A DNA stretch of 64,000 nucleotides from Allopontixanthobacter confluentis (GCF_009827615.1 NZ_WTYU01000001.1:1385001-1449000); one strand, 5' to 3'. Numbered from the stretch's first letter, positions 8,625 through 18,115 are shown. Program-made: numbers and translations. The notes: generated from the sequence alone by a model not told the origin.

Positions 8625-9902
8625 ATGGCAGATACAGCACTCATGTCGATCCCCGGACAAATTGATCCAGTTCCCGTCGCACGCGACATAACGCCGCGCG
8701 CCGATGGCCGTGTTGATCTTCTTGGCCTGCCCAAGACGCGCATCATGGAACTGTTCGCCGAAGCCGGGCTGGACCCCAAGCAGGCGAAATTGCGGTCCAA
8801 GCAAGTGTATCACTGGCTGTATCACCGCGGTGCCACCGAATTTTCGGCCATGACAGATATTTCCAAGGCCATGCAGCCGTGGCTGGAACAACGTTTCATC
8901 GTGGGCCGGCCCAATATCGTGGAAGCCCAGCATTCCAATGATGGCACGCGCAAATGGCTGCTGCAAACCGATGACGGCCATGATTTCGAGATGGTGTTCA
9001 TCCCCGATGCCGACCGCGGCACGCTCTGTGTGTCCAGCCAGGTTGGCTGCACGCTCAACTGCACTTTCTGCCATACCGGCACCATGCGGCTGGTGCGTAA
9101 CCTGACGCCGGGTGAAATTGTCGGCCAGGTCATGCTGGCGCGTGATGCACTGGGGGAATGGCCCAAGGGGCGGATGGATATTGCCGAAGAGGAAGACGAA
9201 AGCGAATATCGCGCTGACGGGCGCCTGCTGACCAATATCGTCATGATGGGCATGGGCGAACCGCTGTATAATTTCGACCATGTGCGCGACGCTTTGCGGC
9301 TGGTGATGGATGGCGAAGGGCTGGCCCTGTCAAAACGCCGCATCACCCTGTCCACCAGCGGCGTTGTGCCGATGATGGCGCGCTGCGGTGAGGAAATTGG
9401 CGTGAACCTGGCCGTGTCCCTGCATGCAGTGACCAAGGAAGTGCGGGATGAAATCGTCCCTATCAACCGCAAATATGGCATTGATGAATTGCTGAAGGCC
9501 TGCGCCGATTACCCCAGCGCATCCAACGCGCGCCGCATCACGTTTGAATATGTGATGCTGAAGGGCAAGAACGACAGCGACGAGGACGCGCATGAACTGG
9601 TGCGGCTGCTGAAACGTTATGACCTGCCCGCCAAGGTCAATCTCATCCCGTTCAACCCATGGCCGGGCGCGCCCTACGAATGTTCCACGCCTGAACGTAT
9701 TCGCAGCTTTTCCGCCATTGTCTTCAATGCTGGCATCAGCGCCCCTGTCCGCACCCCGCGCGGGCGCGACATTGATGCCGCTTGCGGGCAGCTGCGCACC
9801 ACAGCGGAAAAGAAAAGCCGCGCCCAGCGTGACCGCGAAGCCGCAGACGCAGCACCGGAACCGGCAGCTGAAGCGGAACCTGCCGCAATTTCTGCAGTAT
9901 GA
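8625..9902 (+). CDS. rlmN: 23S rRNA (adenine2503-C2)/tRNA methyltransferase RlmN
   Basis: 425 residues from the ATG at 8625. A radical-SAM enzyme that methylates C2 of A2503 in 23S rRNA and A37 of some tRNAs. The CX3CX2C iron-sulfur motif is CTLNCTFC (Cys142, 146, 149). Also visible are [11 protein letters not shown], the [13 protein letters not shown] stretch, the SLHA motif, and [16 protein letters not shown] near the end, which carries the conserved methyl-carrying Cys. The N-terminal fold ([14 protein letters not shown]) is the accessory domain. The last 40 or so residues are an Ala/Glu-rich tail. The frame is open 33 codons further upstream; 8625 or 8643 are the plausible starts. It overlaps the MOSC gene by ATGA. 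Confidence 0.94.
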   Translation: MADTALMSIPGQIDPVPVARDITPRADGRVDLLGLPKTRIMELFAEAGLDPKQAKLRSKQVYHWLYHRGATEFSAMTDISKAMQPWLEQRFIVGRPNIVEAQHSNDGTRKWLLQTDDGHDFEMVFIPDADRGTLCVSSQVGCTLNCTFCHTGTMRLVRNLTPGEIVGQVMLARDALGEWPKGRMDIAEEEDESEYRADGRLLTNIVMMGMGEPLYNFDHVRDALRLVMDGEGLALSKRRITLSTSGVVPMMARCGEEIGVNLAVSLHAVTKEVRDEIVPINRKYGIDELLKACADYPSASNARRITFEYVMLKGKNDSDEDAHELVRLLKRYDLPAKVNLIPFNPWPGAPYECSTPERIRSFSAIVFNAGISAPVRTPRGRDIDAACGQLRTTAEKKSRAQRDREAADAAPEPAAEAEPAAISAV

Positions 9903-10543
9903 GTTACCCCGTCAGTGATTTGCTGACGGGCAAAGCCGCACCCTTTCGCGGCGCCGAGACGAGCGCGATTGCAAAGACCCCGGCGTCAGGGCCAGTCAGG
10001 ATTACGCGTCTGGGGCTGGACGGGGACGAACAGGCTGACCGCAAACATCACGGTGGGCCGGATATGGCCGTCCACCTTTATCCCCGCGACCATTATGCCG
10101 CATGGCGTGACCATCTGGGCCATCATGCCTTGTTGGATGCTCCCGGCGCATTTGGGGAAAATCTGTCGGCCAGCGGCCTTGTGGAAACGCACGCGCAGAT
10201 AGGGGACCGGTTTCGGCTCGGCAGCGCGCTGCTGGAAATAAGCCAGCCGCGCAAACCGTGCTGGAAAATCGAACATCGCTTTGGCCGCAAGGGCATGGTC
10301 GCACAGATTGTGCAGACGGCGCGATGCGGCATATATTTTCGTGTTCTGGAAGACGGGATTGCACAGGCCGGTGATGTGCTGGAACTGGTCGAACAGGGGC
10401 ATGACGGCTGGAACCTTGAGCGGGTGTTCATGGCGCTGTTTGGCGCCAACCACACCGCAAGGCCCGCAGATCTTCGCGAAATCATGGTGCTGGAGCGTCT
10501 TTCACCCGAGTTGCGCCAGCGGGCTGCTAAAACCCTTGGCTGA
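9899..10543 (+). CDS. MOSC domain protein, YiiM-like
   Basis: 214 residues. MOSC domains are related to the molybdenum cofactor sulfurase C-terminus and handle Mo cofactor or N-hydroxylated substrates through a conserved Cys. Here that Cys lies in [16 protein letters not shown]. Upstream markers are [28 protein letters not shown] and FGENL. The length and the C-terminal helical tail fit the YiiM branch (6-N-hydroxylaminopurine resistance) rather than the longer MOSC-ferredoxin fusions. The start overlaps the rlmN stop (ATGA), so it is translated from the rlmN message. A Mo-dependent oxidoreductase gene lies about 2.2 kb downstream, a possible but unproven link. Confidence 0.85.
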   Translation: MSYPVSDLLTGKAAPFRGAETSAIAKTPASGPVRITRLGLDGDEQADRKHHGGPDMAVHLYPRDHYAAWRDHLGHHALLDAPGAFGENLSASGLVETHAQIGDRFRLGSALLEISQPRKPCWKIEHRFGRKGMVAQIVQTARCGIYFRVLEDGIAQAGDVLELVEQGHDGWNLERVFMALFGANHTARPADLREIMVLERLSPELRQRAAKTLG

Positions 10544-10709
10544 TAGCCAGACTGTCCAGCGCGATAATCCTGTCCACCATCCGCCGATATTTTGCGTCCT
10601 TTCATCGTTAAAATTCGTGCGAACTTGTCTGTTCATCTGACGTTGTGGAGCGATAGTCGATCCGCGTCGTTACAGATTACGAACGCAAGGAACATGGAAG
10701 GTTTAAACC

Positions 10710-11087
10710 ATGCGCAAGATGATTTTAGCAGCCGCCGCAGCGGCACTCACCATCCCTACGGCACCTGTTTTTGCAGATCCGCCATCATGGGCCCCTGCCC
10801 ATGGCAAACGCGCCAAGGAACGGGACCGCATGTATGATGCACGGGGTCGCTATTACGAACCGCAGCGCGTCAGCCGCAGTGACCGGGTCTGGCGCGGCGA
10901 TGATGGCCGTTATTATTGCAAGCGTGACAATGGCACGACAGGCCTCATCATCGGCGCCGGTGTTGGCGCGCTGGCGGGGCATGAACTGGCCGGACGCGGC
11001 GACCGCACCTTGGGTGTCATTCTGGGGGCCGCGGCAGGCGGGCTCCTGGGCCGCGAAATCGACAAGGGCAGCCTGCGCTGCCGTTGA
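10710..11087 (+). CDS. Exported glycine-zipper protein
   Basis: 125 residues. Signal peptide up to about residue 22 (AAAALTIPTAPVFA), then an Arg/Tyr-rich segment containing RYYCKRDNGTTG, then a glycine zipper (GLIIGAGVGALAGHELAG and TLGVILGAAAGGLLGREID). This is the glycine zipper 2TM pattern of small envelope proteins near the outer membrane. It stands alone, with 166 bp before it and a strong terminator after it. The role is unknown. Confidence 0.8.
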   Translation: MRKMILAAAAAALTIPTAPVFADPPSWAPAHGKRAKERDRMYDARGRYYEPQRVSRSDRVWRGDDGRYYCKRDNGTTGLIIGAGVGALAGHELAGRGDRTLGVILGAAAGGLLGREIDKGSLRCR

Positions 11088-11109
11088 TAAAAACCTGATT
11101 GAATAGGCA

Positions 11110-11144
11110 GCGCGTCGTCACCTTGGTGGCGGCGCGCTTTTTTT
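11110..11144 (+). terminator. Rho-independent terminator after the glycine-zipper gene
   Basis: Stem 11110-11122 with 11125-11137, broken by a mismatch or two, and a 2-nt apex, followed by seven T (11138-11144). Starts 23 bp after the stop codon. Confidence 0.85.
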
Positions 11145-11289
11145 GGGCGCGTTTGATGCTTTCATCGCAAGCCAGACTATGCTCCAAGGCAGTGATGCCA
11201 ATAGCACATGAATGGCCAACCCGATCCTGCGCGCAGCGCCATGCGCAACAGTGCGGCTTTGTCGGTCTCCGCCAGCCCGGCATTACCGT

Positions 11290-12063
11290 ATGACCCGCCC
11301 TGCCGTTCTTGTAACCGGCGCAGGCCGCCGCATCGGCGCCGAAATTGCCCGCACATTTGGCCATGCAGGCTGGCATGTCATCATCCATTACGGCACCTCA
11401 TCCGCGCAGGCAGAGGCATTGGCGGCCGCGTTACCATCTGCGGAAACATTCTGCTGCGATCTGGCTGACGAAACAGCGGCTGTAGCAATGGTGCGGACGA
11501 TTGCGGACGCTCAGAAAAACTGGCCCGTCCTGATTAATTCGGCATCCGTCTTTACGGCCGATGATGCCGCCATGCTAAACCCTGAAACGAACCGCGCGGC
11601 GATGCAGGTAAACGCCCGCACCCCTGTGCTGATGGCGCAGGCATTCCTGAAATACGCATCTGCCCCTGATGGCCAGCGCGTGATCCAGATGACTGACCAG
11701 AAGCTGGCAAATCCCAATCCTGACTTTTTCTCCTATACCATGAGCAAACACGCCCTCGCCGCTTCCATTACCATGATGGCGATGGACCTTGTGGCAAAAG
11801 GCCGGATGAAAGACCGGGTTTACGGCCTTGCCCCCGGCGCGATTCTGGCCAGTCATGACCAGCGCGAGCATGAAACCGAAATTTCGCACAAATTGAACCT
11901 GCTGGGCCGCAAAACATCGGCTTGCGAAGTGGCTGAAGCGGCACTTTTTCTGGCTAAGGGCTGGTTGCAAAGCGGCGAGACATTGTTTGTGGATAGCGGC
12001 CAGCATTTGCTCAACCAGCCGCGCGATGTGATTTATCTGGCCCGCGAAAGTTCCGCGCGATGA
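11290..12063 (+). CDS. Short-chain dehydrogenase, pteridine reductase/FolM-like
   Basis: 257 residues from the ATG at 11290. The nucleotide motif is TGAGRRIG: the Arg form found in PTR1 and FolM, which favours NADPH. The active site reads Asp136 (MTDQ), Tyr149 and Lys153 (YTMSKHAL). Asp in place of the usual SDR Ser, 13 residues before the Tyr, is the PTR1 arrangement (Asp181, Tyr194, Lys198 in the Leishmania enzyme). A dihydropteridine or dihydromonapterin substrate is therefore likely but not shown. Its stop overlaps the ATG of the cytochrome b561 gene (ATGA). A 26-codon upstream extension in frame was not used because it runs back towards the terminator and lacks SDR sequence. Confidence 0.82.
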   Translation: MTRPAVLVTGAGRRIGAEIARTFGHAGWHVIIHYGTSSAQAEALAAALPSAETFCCDLADETAAVAMVRTIADAQKNWPVLINSASVFTADDAAMLNPETNRAAMQVNARTPVLMAQAFLKYASAPDGQRVIQMTDQKLANPNPDFFSYTMSKHALAASITMMAMDLVAKGRMKDRVYGLAPGAILASHDQREHETEISHKLNLLGRKTSACEVAEAALFLAKGWLQSGETLFVDSGQHLLNQPRDVIYLARESSAR

Positions 12064-12722
12064 AGCGTCACAGCCTCTCCACCCGCGTGTGGCACTGGGT
12101 CAATCTGATATGCGTCATCATCCTGTTCATGTCCGGCCTAAACATTTCCAACGCCCATCGCTGGCTGTATTGGGGCGAATGGGGCTTCGCGCCGGAGCAG
12201 GCATGGCTGCAGGTTCCCCGCTTTCCCGGATGGGCAACCATACCTGATTATTACAGCCTGGCTGCGGCCCGCGACTGGCACATACTGACCGCGTGGCCAT
12301 TTGCCATCGGCATGCTGTTCATGTGGATTGCCATGCTGGTGAGCAGGCATTTCTGGCGTGACATCCGCACCACCCGCGACGAATGGAACATGGCAGCCAT
12401 TCGCAACGACATTGTGCAGCATCTCAAGCTGAATTTCAGCCATGGCAGCGGCAAGTATAATTTTCTGCAGAAAATCGCTTACGGGCTAGTGCTGGGCATA
12501 TTATTGCCGGGCATGATATTTACCGGCCTTGCCATCAGCCCCGGTTTTGAAGCGGCTGCGCCATGGCTGGTGGACGCATTCGGCGGGCGGCAAAGCGCGC
12601 GTTCGGTCCATTTCCTGTTTTCATGGGGCATATTCGGCTTTTTCGTGATCCATGTCGCGCTGGTGTTATTATCAGGCCCGATACGGCAATTGCGCGAAAT
12701 GATTACCGGAGGCAGGCTATGA
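12060..12722 (+). CDS. Cytochrome b561-family membrane protein
   Basis: 220 residues with four main hydrophobic helices. The first starts RVWHWVNLICVIILFMSGLNI (heme-ligand type His12). A second His set is in ARDWHILTAWPF, and a later pair in SVHFLFSWGIFGFFVIHVALVLL. This is the layout of the di-heme b561 subunits that pass electrons between quinone and periplasmic oxidoreductases (thiosulfate reductase or hydrogenase gamma type). It overlaps both neighbours by ATGA. It probably serves the molybdopterin protein encoded next. Confidence 0.85.
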   Translation: MKRHSLSTRVWHWVNLICVIILFMSGLNISNAHRWLYWGEWGFAPEQAWLQVPRFPGWATIPDYYSLAAARDWHILTAWPFAIGMLFMWIAMLVSRHFWRDIRTTRDEWNMAAIRNDIVQHLKLNFSHGSGKYNFLQKIAYGLVLGILLPGMIFTGLAISPGFEAAAPWLVDAFGGRQSARSVHFLFSWGIFGFFVIHVALVLLSGPIRQLREMITGGRL

Positions 12723-13459
12723 AACGGCGCGCAGTCATGGCCGGCATCGGTGCCATGTTTGTGGGCGCCTGTTCAAAAATTGCCGACAGCAAGGTCGGCT
12801 CGTCGCTGCTGGGCGCTGCGGAAGACTGGCACCGCAAGGCTCACCGTGCTCTGTCTGATCGCACGGCCCTGGTGAATGAATATGCCAAGGCAGATATTTC
12901 GCCCTATTTCCGCGGTAACGGGTCCACCAGTGTTGATACTGATGCCTACCGCATGCACGCCGCCAATGGCTTTGCAGACTGGCGGCTGGAAGTGCGCGGG
13001 CTGGTCCGCAACCCGCTGTCGCTGTCCATGGAAAACATCCGCAAACTGCCGCAGCGCACTCAGATCACACGGCACGATTGTGTCGAAGGGTGGAGCGCGA
13101 TCGGCGAATGGACAGGGCCGCAACTGTCCACCATCCTCGATGCAGCAGTGATGGACCCGGCGGCCAGGTTTGTCGTTTTCCGGTGTGCAGACAATCTCAA
13201 TGGTGCAGACTATTATGAAAGCATCGATCTGGTTGATGCGATGCATCCGCAAACCATCATTGCCCATTTGCTGAATGGCGACGATCTGCCGGAAAAAAAC
13301 GGCGCGCCGCTCAGAATGCGGATCGAACGCCAGCTTGGTTACAAACACCCCAAATATCTTACCGCCATCGAAGTGGTGTCGACCCTGGATGGCATCGGTG
13401 AAGGTAAAGGCGGCTATTGGGAAGATCGTGCAGATTACCAATGGTATGCAGGCATCTGA
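12719..13459 (+). CDS. Molybdopterin-dependent oxidoreductase, sulfite oxidase/YedY fold
   Basis: 246 residues from the ATG at 12719, which overlaps the b561 stop. The N-terminus (MKRRAVMAGIGAMFVGAC) has an Arg pair, a hydrophobic run and Cys18: a Tat or lipoprotein-type export signal. The Mo ligand Cys121 lies in RHDCVEGWSAIGEWTG, the family signature. Further markers are ADYYESIDLVDAMHP, LPEKNGAPLRMRIERQLGYKHPKYL and the end WEDRADYQWYAGI. The fold is that of MsrP/YedY and sulfite oxidase, but the partner here is a b561 protein, not the MsrQ type. The substrate is unknown. Confidence 0.88.
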   Translation: MKRRAVMAGIGAMFVGACSKIADSKVGSSLLGAAEDWHRKAHRALSDRTALVNEYAKADISPYFRGNGSTSVDTDAYRMHAANGFADWRLEVRGLVRNPLSLSMENIRKLPQRTQITRHDCVEGWSAIGEWTGPQLSTILDAAVMDPAARFVVFRCADNLNGADYYESIDLVDAMHPQTIIAHLLNGDDLPEKNGAPLRMRIERQLGYKHPKYLTAIEVVSTLDGIGEGKGGYWEDRADYQWYAGI

Positions 13460-13460
13460 T

Positions 13461-13898
13461 TCAAAGCGGGAAAAGCCGGTCCATGATAGCCCAGTCTTCG
13501 ACCAGAATTTCTTCCAGCACGGTCAGGTCCACGTCGTCCAGCCGGTTGATGTATAGGCAGCTTTTGCCGAGCGCATGCTTGCCCAGCGCGTGGAACTTCT
13601 GTTGACGTCTGCCCTGTGACAAATCGTCGCAATATCCGCCCATCAGATAAAAACTGTGCTTCGCCTTGCGTGGGGAAAAACCGGCTCTCAGCCAATGGAC
13701 CTCCCGGCCGCTGGCATAGGTGGTATGATAGCTCCCGTAACCGATTATGGATGGCCCCCACATGGCTGGATCATGCCCGGTAATGCGGCGATATATCCCA
13801 TCGATCAAAATCGCGTCATCGCGTTTCGAAACAGGTGCGATCGCGGCAATGAAGTCGCTGACATTCGCGCTGGTGGGAGCGGTTTTGGCGCCTGACAT
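13461..13898 (-). CDS. DUF1801 (YdhG-like) domain protein
   Basis: 145 residues from the ATG at 13898. Family markers are GYGSYHTTYASGREVHWLRAGFSPRKAKHSFYLMGG and LGKHALGKSCLYINRLDDVD. This is the DUF1801 fold (YdhG/YjbR/CyaY-like), small soluble proteins with no known reaction. A start 30 codons upstream (13988) is possible, but that part lacks family character. It converges on the molybdopterin gene with only 1 bp between the stops, so there is no room for a terminator between them. Confidence 0.8.
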   Translation of the reverse strand: MSGAKTAPTSANVSDFIAAIAPVSKRDDAILIDGIYRRITGHDPAMWGPSIIGYGSYHTTYASGREVHWLRAGFSPRKAKHSFYLMGGYCDDLSQGRRQQKFHALGKHALGKSCLYINRLDDVDLTVLEEILVEDWAIMDRLFPL

Positions 13899-14094
13899 GC
13901 TGTAGTGTAGCGTATTTGCACCCACAAACCACATTTTTCGCAAAGCAGCCGGCTCGGGTTTCGGGCAGCGTGACTCTAGCGTCGCCATCAGTCATTTGCT
14001 GCAGCATTCAACAACATTGTCAAATGTGGCCTGCGGCAATTACTCGTAGACTCTTATCCAATTTCTTGCAGATATGCTGGGAGGGAGGAACAAC

Positions 14095-15366
14095 ATGGCA
14101 GCAGGCGCAGCTTTGCTAGACCGGATTTTAGGCCGGATCATCACGCGCGGCACGTTGTCCATAGTGTATGCAGATGGTCAGCAGACCTTGCTAGGCAAGC
14201 CGGAAGCCGGTTTCCCCGATGTCTGTATCCGGCTGGCTGACACGAAGGTCGTCCGCCAGATCATCAGCGACCCGCGGCTGGGCGCTGGCGAAGCCTATAT
14301 CGACGGGCGGCTGATCATCGAAAAAGGCGATGTAATGGAACTGGTCGGCATGTTGCGCGCCAACCGGCCATGGGAACGCGGCGTGACGCTGCATTCAACA
14401 GGGCTGGTGCGAACCATTTTCGACCGGGTGATGGCCGCCAGGGAATCCATCAATCACCAGTCATCGGCCAAGGCCAATGTCGCCCACCATTATGACATCG
14501 GTAACGCGCTCTATCAGCTGATGCTGGACAGCGAACATATGCAATATAGCTGCGCCTATTGGCCACGCGAGGATATGACGCTTGGGCAGGCGCAGGAAGC
14601 CAAGCTGGCCCATATCGCGGCCAAATTGGCGCTGGAGCCGGGTCAGCGCGTTCTCGACATTGGCTGCGGCTGGGGCGGCATGGCTATCTATCTGGCGCAG
14701 AATTTCGATGTCAGCGTAAAAGGGATCACGCTGAGCGAGGAACAGCTGAACCTTGCCGAAAAGCGGGCGCAGGACGCTGGCGTGTCAGATTATGTGCGCT
14801 TCGAACTGATGGATTATCGCGATCTGGCCAAGCGGAAGATTACTTATGATCGCATTGTCTCGGTCGGCATGTTCGAACATGTCGGCAGGCCGCAATTCGA
14901 AACATTTTTCCGTGCCGCATCCAATCTTCTGAATGAAGACGGGGTGATGCTGCTGCATACGATTGGCCGCATGGGCGGGCCCGGCTCGACCGATGCGTTC
15001 ACTCGCAAATATATTTTCCCCGGCGGCTATATCCCGGCGTTGAGCGAAACGGTGGCAGCCAGTGAAAAATCCCGCATGATCGTGACCGATGTCGAAACCC
15101 TGCGACTGCATTATGCCAGGACCCTGCGGCAATGGTATGCCCGGTGCATGGCGCAAAAGTCCGAAATAGAAGCCATGTTCGATGATCGTTTTTTCCGCAT
15201 GTGGACATTCTACCTGTCAGGCGCGACTGCGGCTTTTGAAACTGGCGGGATGTGCAATTTCCAGATCCAATATGCGAAAAACCGCCGGACCCTGCCGCTG
15301 ACACGCGATTATATCGGCGAAAGCGAACGTGCGCTGCTTGAAGAAGGCAGTCTGCTGCCAGAGTGA
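14095..15366 (+). CDS. Cyclopropane-fatty-acyl-phospholipid synthase family methyltransferase
   Basis: 423 residues. The start at 14095 follows a good GGGAGGGAGG ribosome site; the in-frame ATG 21 bp earlier has none. The N-terminal half is the lipid-binding part. The C-terminal half is a SAM methyltransferase: VLDIGCGWGGMAIYLA (motif I), KGITLSEEQLNLA, SVGMFEHVG. Typical CFA landmarks are SAKANVAHHYDIGNALYQLMLDSEHMQYSCAYW and FPGGYIPALS. The enzyme adds a methylene across membrane lipid double bonds, or methylates them. argG follows after about 70 bp in the same direction. Confidence 0.92.
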   Translation: MAAGAALLDRILGRIITRGTLSIVYADGQQTLLGKPEAGFPDVCIRLADTKVVRQIISDPRLGAGEAYIDGRLIIEKGDVMELVGMLRANRPWERGVTLHSTGLVRTIFDRVMAARESINHQSSAKANVAHHYDIGNALYQLMLDSEHMQYSCAYWPREDMTLGQAQEAKLAHIAAKLALEPGQRVLDIGCGWGGMAIYLAQNFDVSVKGITLSEEQLNLAEKRAQDAGVSDYVRFELMDYRDLAKRKITYDRIVSVGMFEHVGRPQFETFFRAASNLLNEDGVMLLHTIGRMGGPGSTDAFTRKYIFPGGYIPALSETVAASEKSRMIVTDVETLRLHYARTLRQWYARCMAQKSEIEAMFDDRFFRMWTFYLSGATAAFETGGMCNFQIQYAKNRRTLPLTRDYIGESERALLEEGSLLPE

Positions 15367-15438
15367 CGCGATTCAAACATTGTGATGGACGCCTGCGCCT
15401 GATACCCGCGCGGCGAATTCGTTGCAGGAGCCGCCACC

Positions 15439-16671
15439 ATGTCCGCCACCCACTCCCCTTCCGACATCAAGAAAGTCGTCCTTGCCTATTCCGGCGGGTT
15501 GGACACCAGCGTTATCCTGAAATGGCTCCAGGTGACTTACAATTGCGAAGTGGTCACCTTTACGGCTGATCTTGGCCAGGGTGAAGAACTGGAACCTGCC
15601 CGCGAAAAAGCGCGCCTGATGGGTGTGCCTGAAGACCATATCTACATCGACGACCTGCGCGAGGAATTCGTGCGCGATTTCGTCTTCCCGATGATGCGCG
15701 CCAATGCCCGCTATGAAGGGGATTACCTGCTGGGCACATCCATTGCCCGCCCGCTCATTTCCAAACGGCTGATCGAAATTGCCCGCGAAACAGGTGCAGA
15801 CGCCATTGCCCATGGCGCCACTGGCAAGGGTAATGACCAGGTTCGCTTCGAACTGTCCGCCTATGCGCTGGCGCCCGATGTAAAGGTCATCGCCCCGTGG
15901 CGCGAGTGGGATCTCAATTCGCGCACGGCACTGATCGCATGGGCAGAACAGCACCAGATTCCGGTGCCCAAGGACAAGCGAGGCGACAGCCCGTTTTCGA
16001 CCGATGCCAATATGCTGCATACCTCCAGCGAAGGTAAGGTGCTGGAAGACCCGTGGGAAGAAACTCCGGATTACGTCTATTCCCGCACCGTCAATCCCGA
16101 AGACGCGCCCGACACGCCTGAATATATCACCATCGACTTTTCCGGCGGGGACGGCTGCGCCCTTAATGGCGAGGCGATGAGCCCGGCGACTTTGCTGGAA
16201 GCCCTCAACGTGCTTGGCCGCAAGCATGGTATTGGCCGGCTGGATCTGGTTGAAAACCGCTTCGTGGGCATGAAAAGCCGGGGAATGTATGAAACGCCCG
16301 GCGGCGAGATTTATGCGCGCGCGCACCGCGGTATCGAACAGATCACGCTGGATCGCGGCGCTGCCCATCTCAAGGACGAGTTGATGCCGCGCTATGCAGA
16401 ACTCATCTATAATGGTTTCTGGTTTTCGCCAGAACGGGAAATGCTCCAGGCCGCCATCGACCTTAGCCAGGTCAAGGTGAACGGCACTGTCCGGCTCAAA
16501 CTGTATAAGGGCAATGCCAGCGTGGTCGGGCGCAAATCAGCCGATAGCCTCTATTCTGAACGCCATGTCACTTTTGAAGATGATGCCGGCGCTTATGATC
16601 AGCAGGACGCGGAAGGCTTCATCAAACTCAACGCGCTGCGCCTGAGGCTGCTGGCCCAGCGCGACCGGTAG
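15439..16671 (+). CDS. argG: Argininosuccinate synthase
   Basis: 410 residues, normal length. Joins citrulline and aspartate with ATP in arginine synthesis. The ATP pyrophosphatase P-loop is [10 protein letters not shown] near the N-terminus. Other family stretches are [34 protein letters not shown] and [23 protein letters not shown]. Ribosome site GCAGGAG lies at 15424-15430. No convincing terminator follows; the message may run into the hairpin-rich region after 16680. Confidence 0.97.
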   Translation: MSATHSPSDIKKVVLAYSGGLDTSVILKWLQVTYNCEVVTFTADLGQGEELEPAREKARLMGVPEDHIYIDDLREEFVRDFVFPMMRANARYEGDYLLGTSIARPLISKRLIEIARETGADAIAHGATGKGNDQVRFELSAYALAPDVKVIAPWREWDLNSRTALIAWAEQHQIPVPKDKRGDSPFSTDANMLHTSSEGKVLEDPWEETPDYVYSRTVNPEDAPDTPEYITIDFSGGDGCALNGEAMSPATLLEALNVLGRKHGIGRLDLVENRFVGMKSRGMYETPGGEIYARAHRGIEQITLDRGAAHLKDELMPRYAELIYNGFWFSPEREMLQAAIDLSQVKVNGTVRLKLYKGNASVVGRKSADSLYSERHVTFEDDAGAYDQQDAEGFIKLNALRLRLLAQRDR

Positions 16672-17550
16672 TCCTTGCGACGAGCTGTTGAGTTATCCAC
16701 CTCTGTCCACCGCAGATTTTGCGATCAGTGGATAACTTGCTTGCCCGACTCGGCTTTGAAGCGCAGTCTCAAGTCATCGGAAAGGCGAAAAACCTTCTCG
16801 GATTGACGGTCTAACGACTTGATATCGGATGAAATTTTGACCCTGACTGATGTTTTGGCAACTGTCCACGCGGTCCAGTAGGACGCCTCGCAGAAGGTTT
16901 CGGCCAGACGCTGGGCTGTCCAATGATCGGAACGCGAAAGTATTGCTGAAACGGGCCGGACAGACCGGCCGGGTAACGATGGGAATGCTGGAGCTTCGGC
17001 AAGAGCAGAACCGCTTGAGGAACCTGGCCAACATGGAATGAACGGTCTCGGAACTGGAAGGGAAAGAAGACAGTCTTCGGACTGGAAACAGAACCTGAAA
17101 GAACCGGATGCCGGCGCGAGCGCCAGTGCAGAAACTAGATCTGGGGCTTGCCCCGGAAATGGCGAAACACCGGTCGCCAAGTCCTTCTTATGAAGGCCAC
17201 GCGCGGGTGAGAGTGGGGTCGGCAGCAATGCCGGCCCCATTTGCTTTTGGGCTCCGCCAGATGGCTGGTGCGTTGGGTGGATTGAGCGGGCGGATTGGCC
17301 AGCAACTTGTGCGCCATACCCCATATCTTTCCGCTAATATGTCAAAACAACCCTAAATGTGGGATTTGCCCTGCGAATCGATGCCCATGCGTGAACCGCA
17401 AACACGGCAGATCAATCAGGTGATTTACGGAAAATTCCCCCAAAACATGGTTACCGCCCGTTTAATCTACGACCAAAGGAGCCGGTAACGGGACGAGGAG
17501 TCTTTGTTTGGGTGCCACTTCAACCGATGGGCTTGTATTAGGTTCCCACC
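16672..17550. other. Gene-poor region with many short hairpins; possible structured RNA
   Basis: About 880 bp without a convincing protein gene. On the plus strand there is a run of perfect or near-perfect hairpins: GTTATCCAC/GTGGATAAC (16692-16736), GGCCGG/CCGGCC near 16955, GAAGAC/GTCTTC near 17070, GGCGC/GCGCC near 17115, GGGG-CTTG-CCCC near 17145, and then a terminator-like stem (17215-17238). A 199-codon minus-strand frame (16725-17324) is compositionally odd (rich in Pro and Ser) and starts over the terminator stem, so I reject it as a gene. The last 200 bp before rlpA are AT-richer and should hold its promoter. I do not recognise a known RNA family. Confidence 0.45.
17215..17246 (+). 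terminator. Probable terminator of an unidentified transcript
   Basis: 10-bp stem GGGGTCGGCA (17215-17224) with TGCCGGCCCC (17229-17238), one G-U pair, loop GCAA. It is followed by a weak T-rich run (ATTTGCTTTT). No protein gene ends nearby, so it suggests a non-coding transcript or a long argG message. Confidence 0.6.
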
Positions 17551-18108
17551 ATGAACGGACATTCGATCATCTCGCGCCGCACACGTCTTCGGACACTGGC
17601 CCTGGTTGCAGCATGCGTGTTGCCAGCCACATCCGGCGGCCCTGCACTGGCAGGATCTTCAGCTGCAAATCAGTCCGAATTAAATCAGGCTGATTTCTCG
17701 AAGAGCTTTGCTGCACTGCCCAAACCCAACCGCGATTTTGACGCAGCAGCAGGCGCAGTAGACATTACCACGATCGAAGCGCCGGTCGAAACCGCGCCGC
17801 AGCCTGCATTGCGCACCATCGCCAGTGGCATTGCCAGCTATTACGGCAAACGCTTTGCCGGACGCCCCACAGCAAGCGGTGAACGGTTCAATCCGGGCGA
17901 CCTTACAGCGGCGCACAAGACCCTGCCGTTTGGAACCCGTGTTCAAGTCACCAACCCCAGCAATGGCAAGGTAGTGACCGTTCGCATCAATGATCGCGGG
18001 CCTTATGCCCATGGCCGCCTGATTGATCTTTCGCATGCTGCGGCGGCACAAATCGGTCTGGTTGCGCGCGGCCACGGCAATGTTGAACTGGCTCTGCTGG
18101 ACAGCTGA
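17551..18108 (+). CDS. rlpA: RlpA-like septal ring lytic transglycosylase
   Basis: 185 residues. An Arg-rich N-terminus followed by a hydrophobic export signal (LRTLALVAACVLPATSGGPALA), a linker to about residue 85, then a double-psi beta-barrel domain: ASYYGKRFAGRPTASGERFNPGDLTAAHKTLPFGTRVQVTN, then VVTVRINDRGPYAHGRLIDLSHAAAAQIG. This is the RlpA barrel, which cleaves naked glycan strands at the septum. There is no SPOR domain, so the protein is short for the family. A terminator follows at once. Confidence 0.88.
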   Translation: MNGHSIISRRTRLRTLALVAACVLPATSGGPALAGSSAANQSELNQADFSKSFAALPKPNRDFDAAAGAVDITTIEAPVETAPQPALRTIASGIASYYGKRFAGRPTASGERFNPGDLTAAHKTLPFGTRVQVTNPSNGKVVTVRINDRGPYAHGRLIDLSHAAAAQIGLVARGHGNVELALLDS

Positions 18109-18115
18109 GATCGCT

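Noticed and set aside
16680-17246. tmRNA or RNase P RNA in the hairpin-rich region
   Set aside because: No proteolysis-tag frame of the AANDN type, no T-arm with CCA end, and none of the conserved RNase P core strings such as GAAAGTCCGGG.
16725-17324. A 199-codon open frame on the minus strand after argG
   Set aside because: Pro/Ser-rich, no domain, no ribosome site, and it starts over a terminator-like hairpin. The opposite strand reads as a set of hairpins instead.
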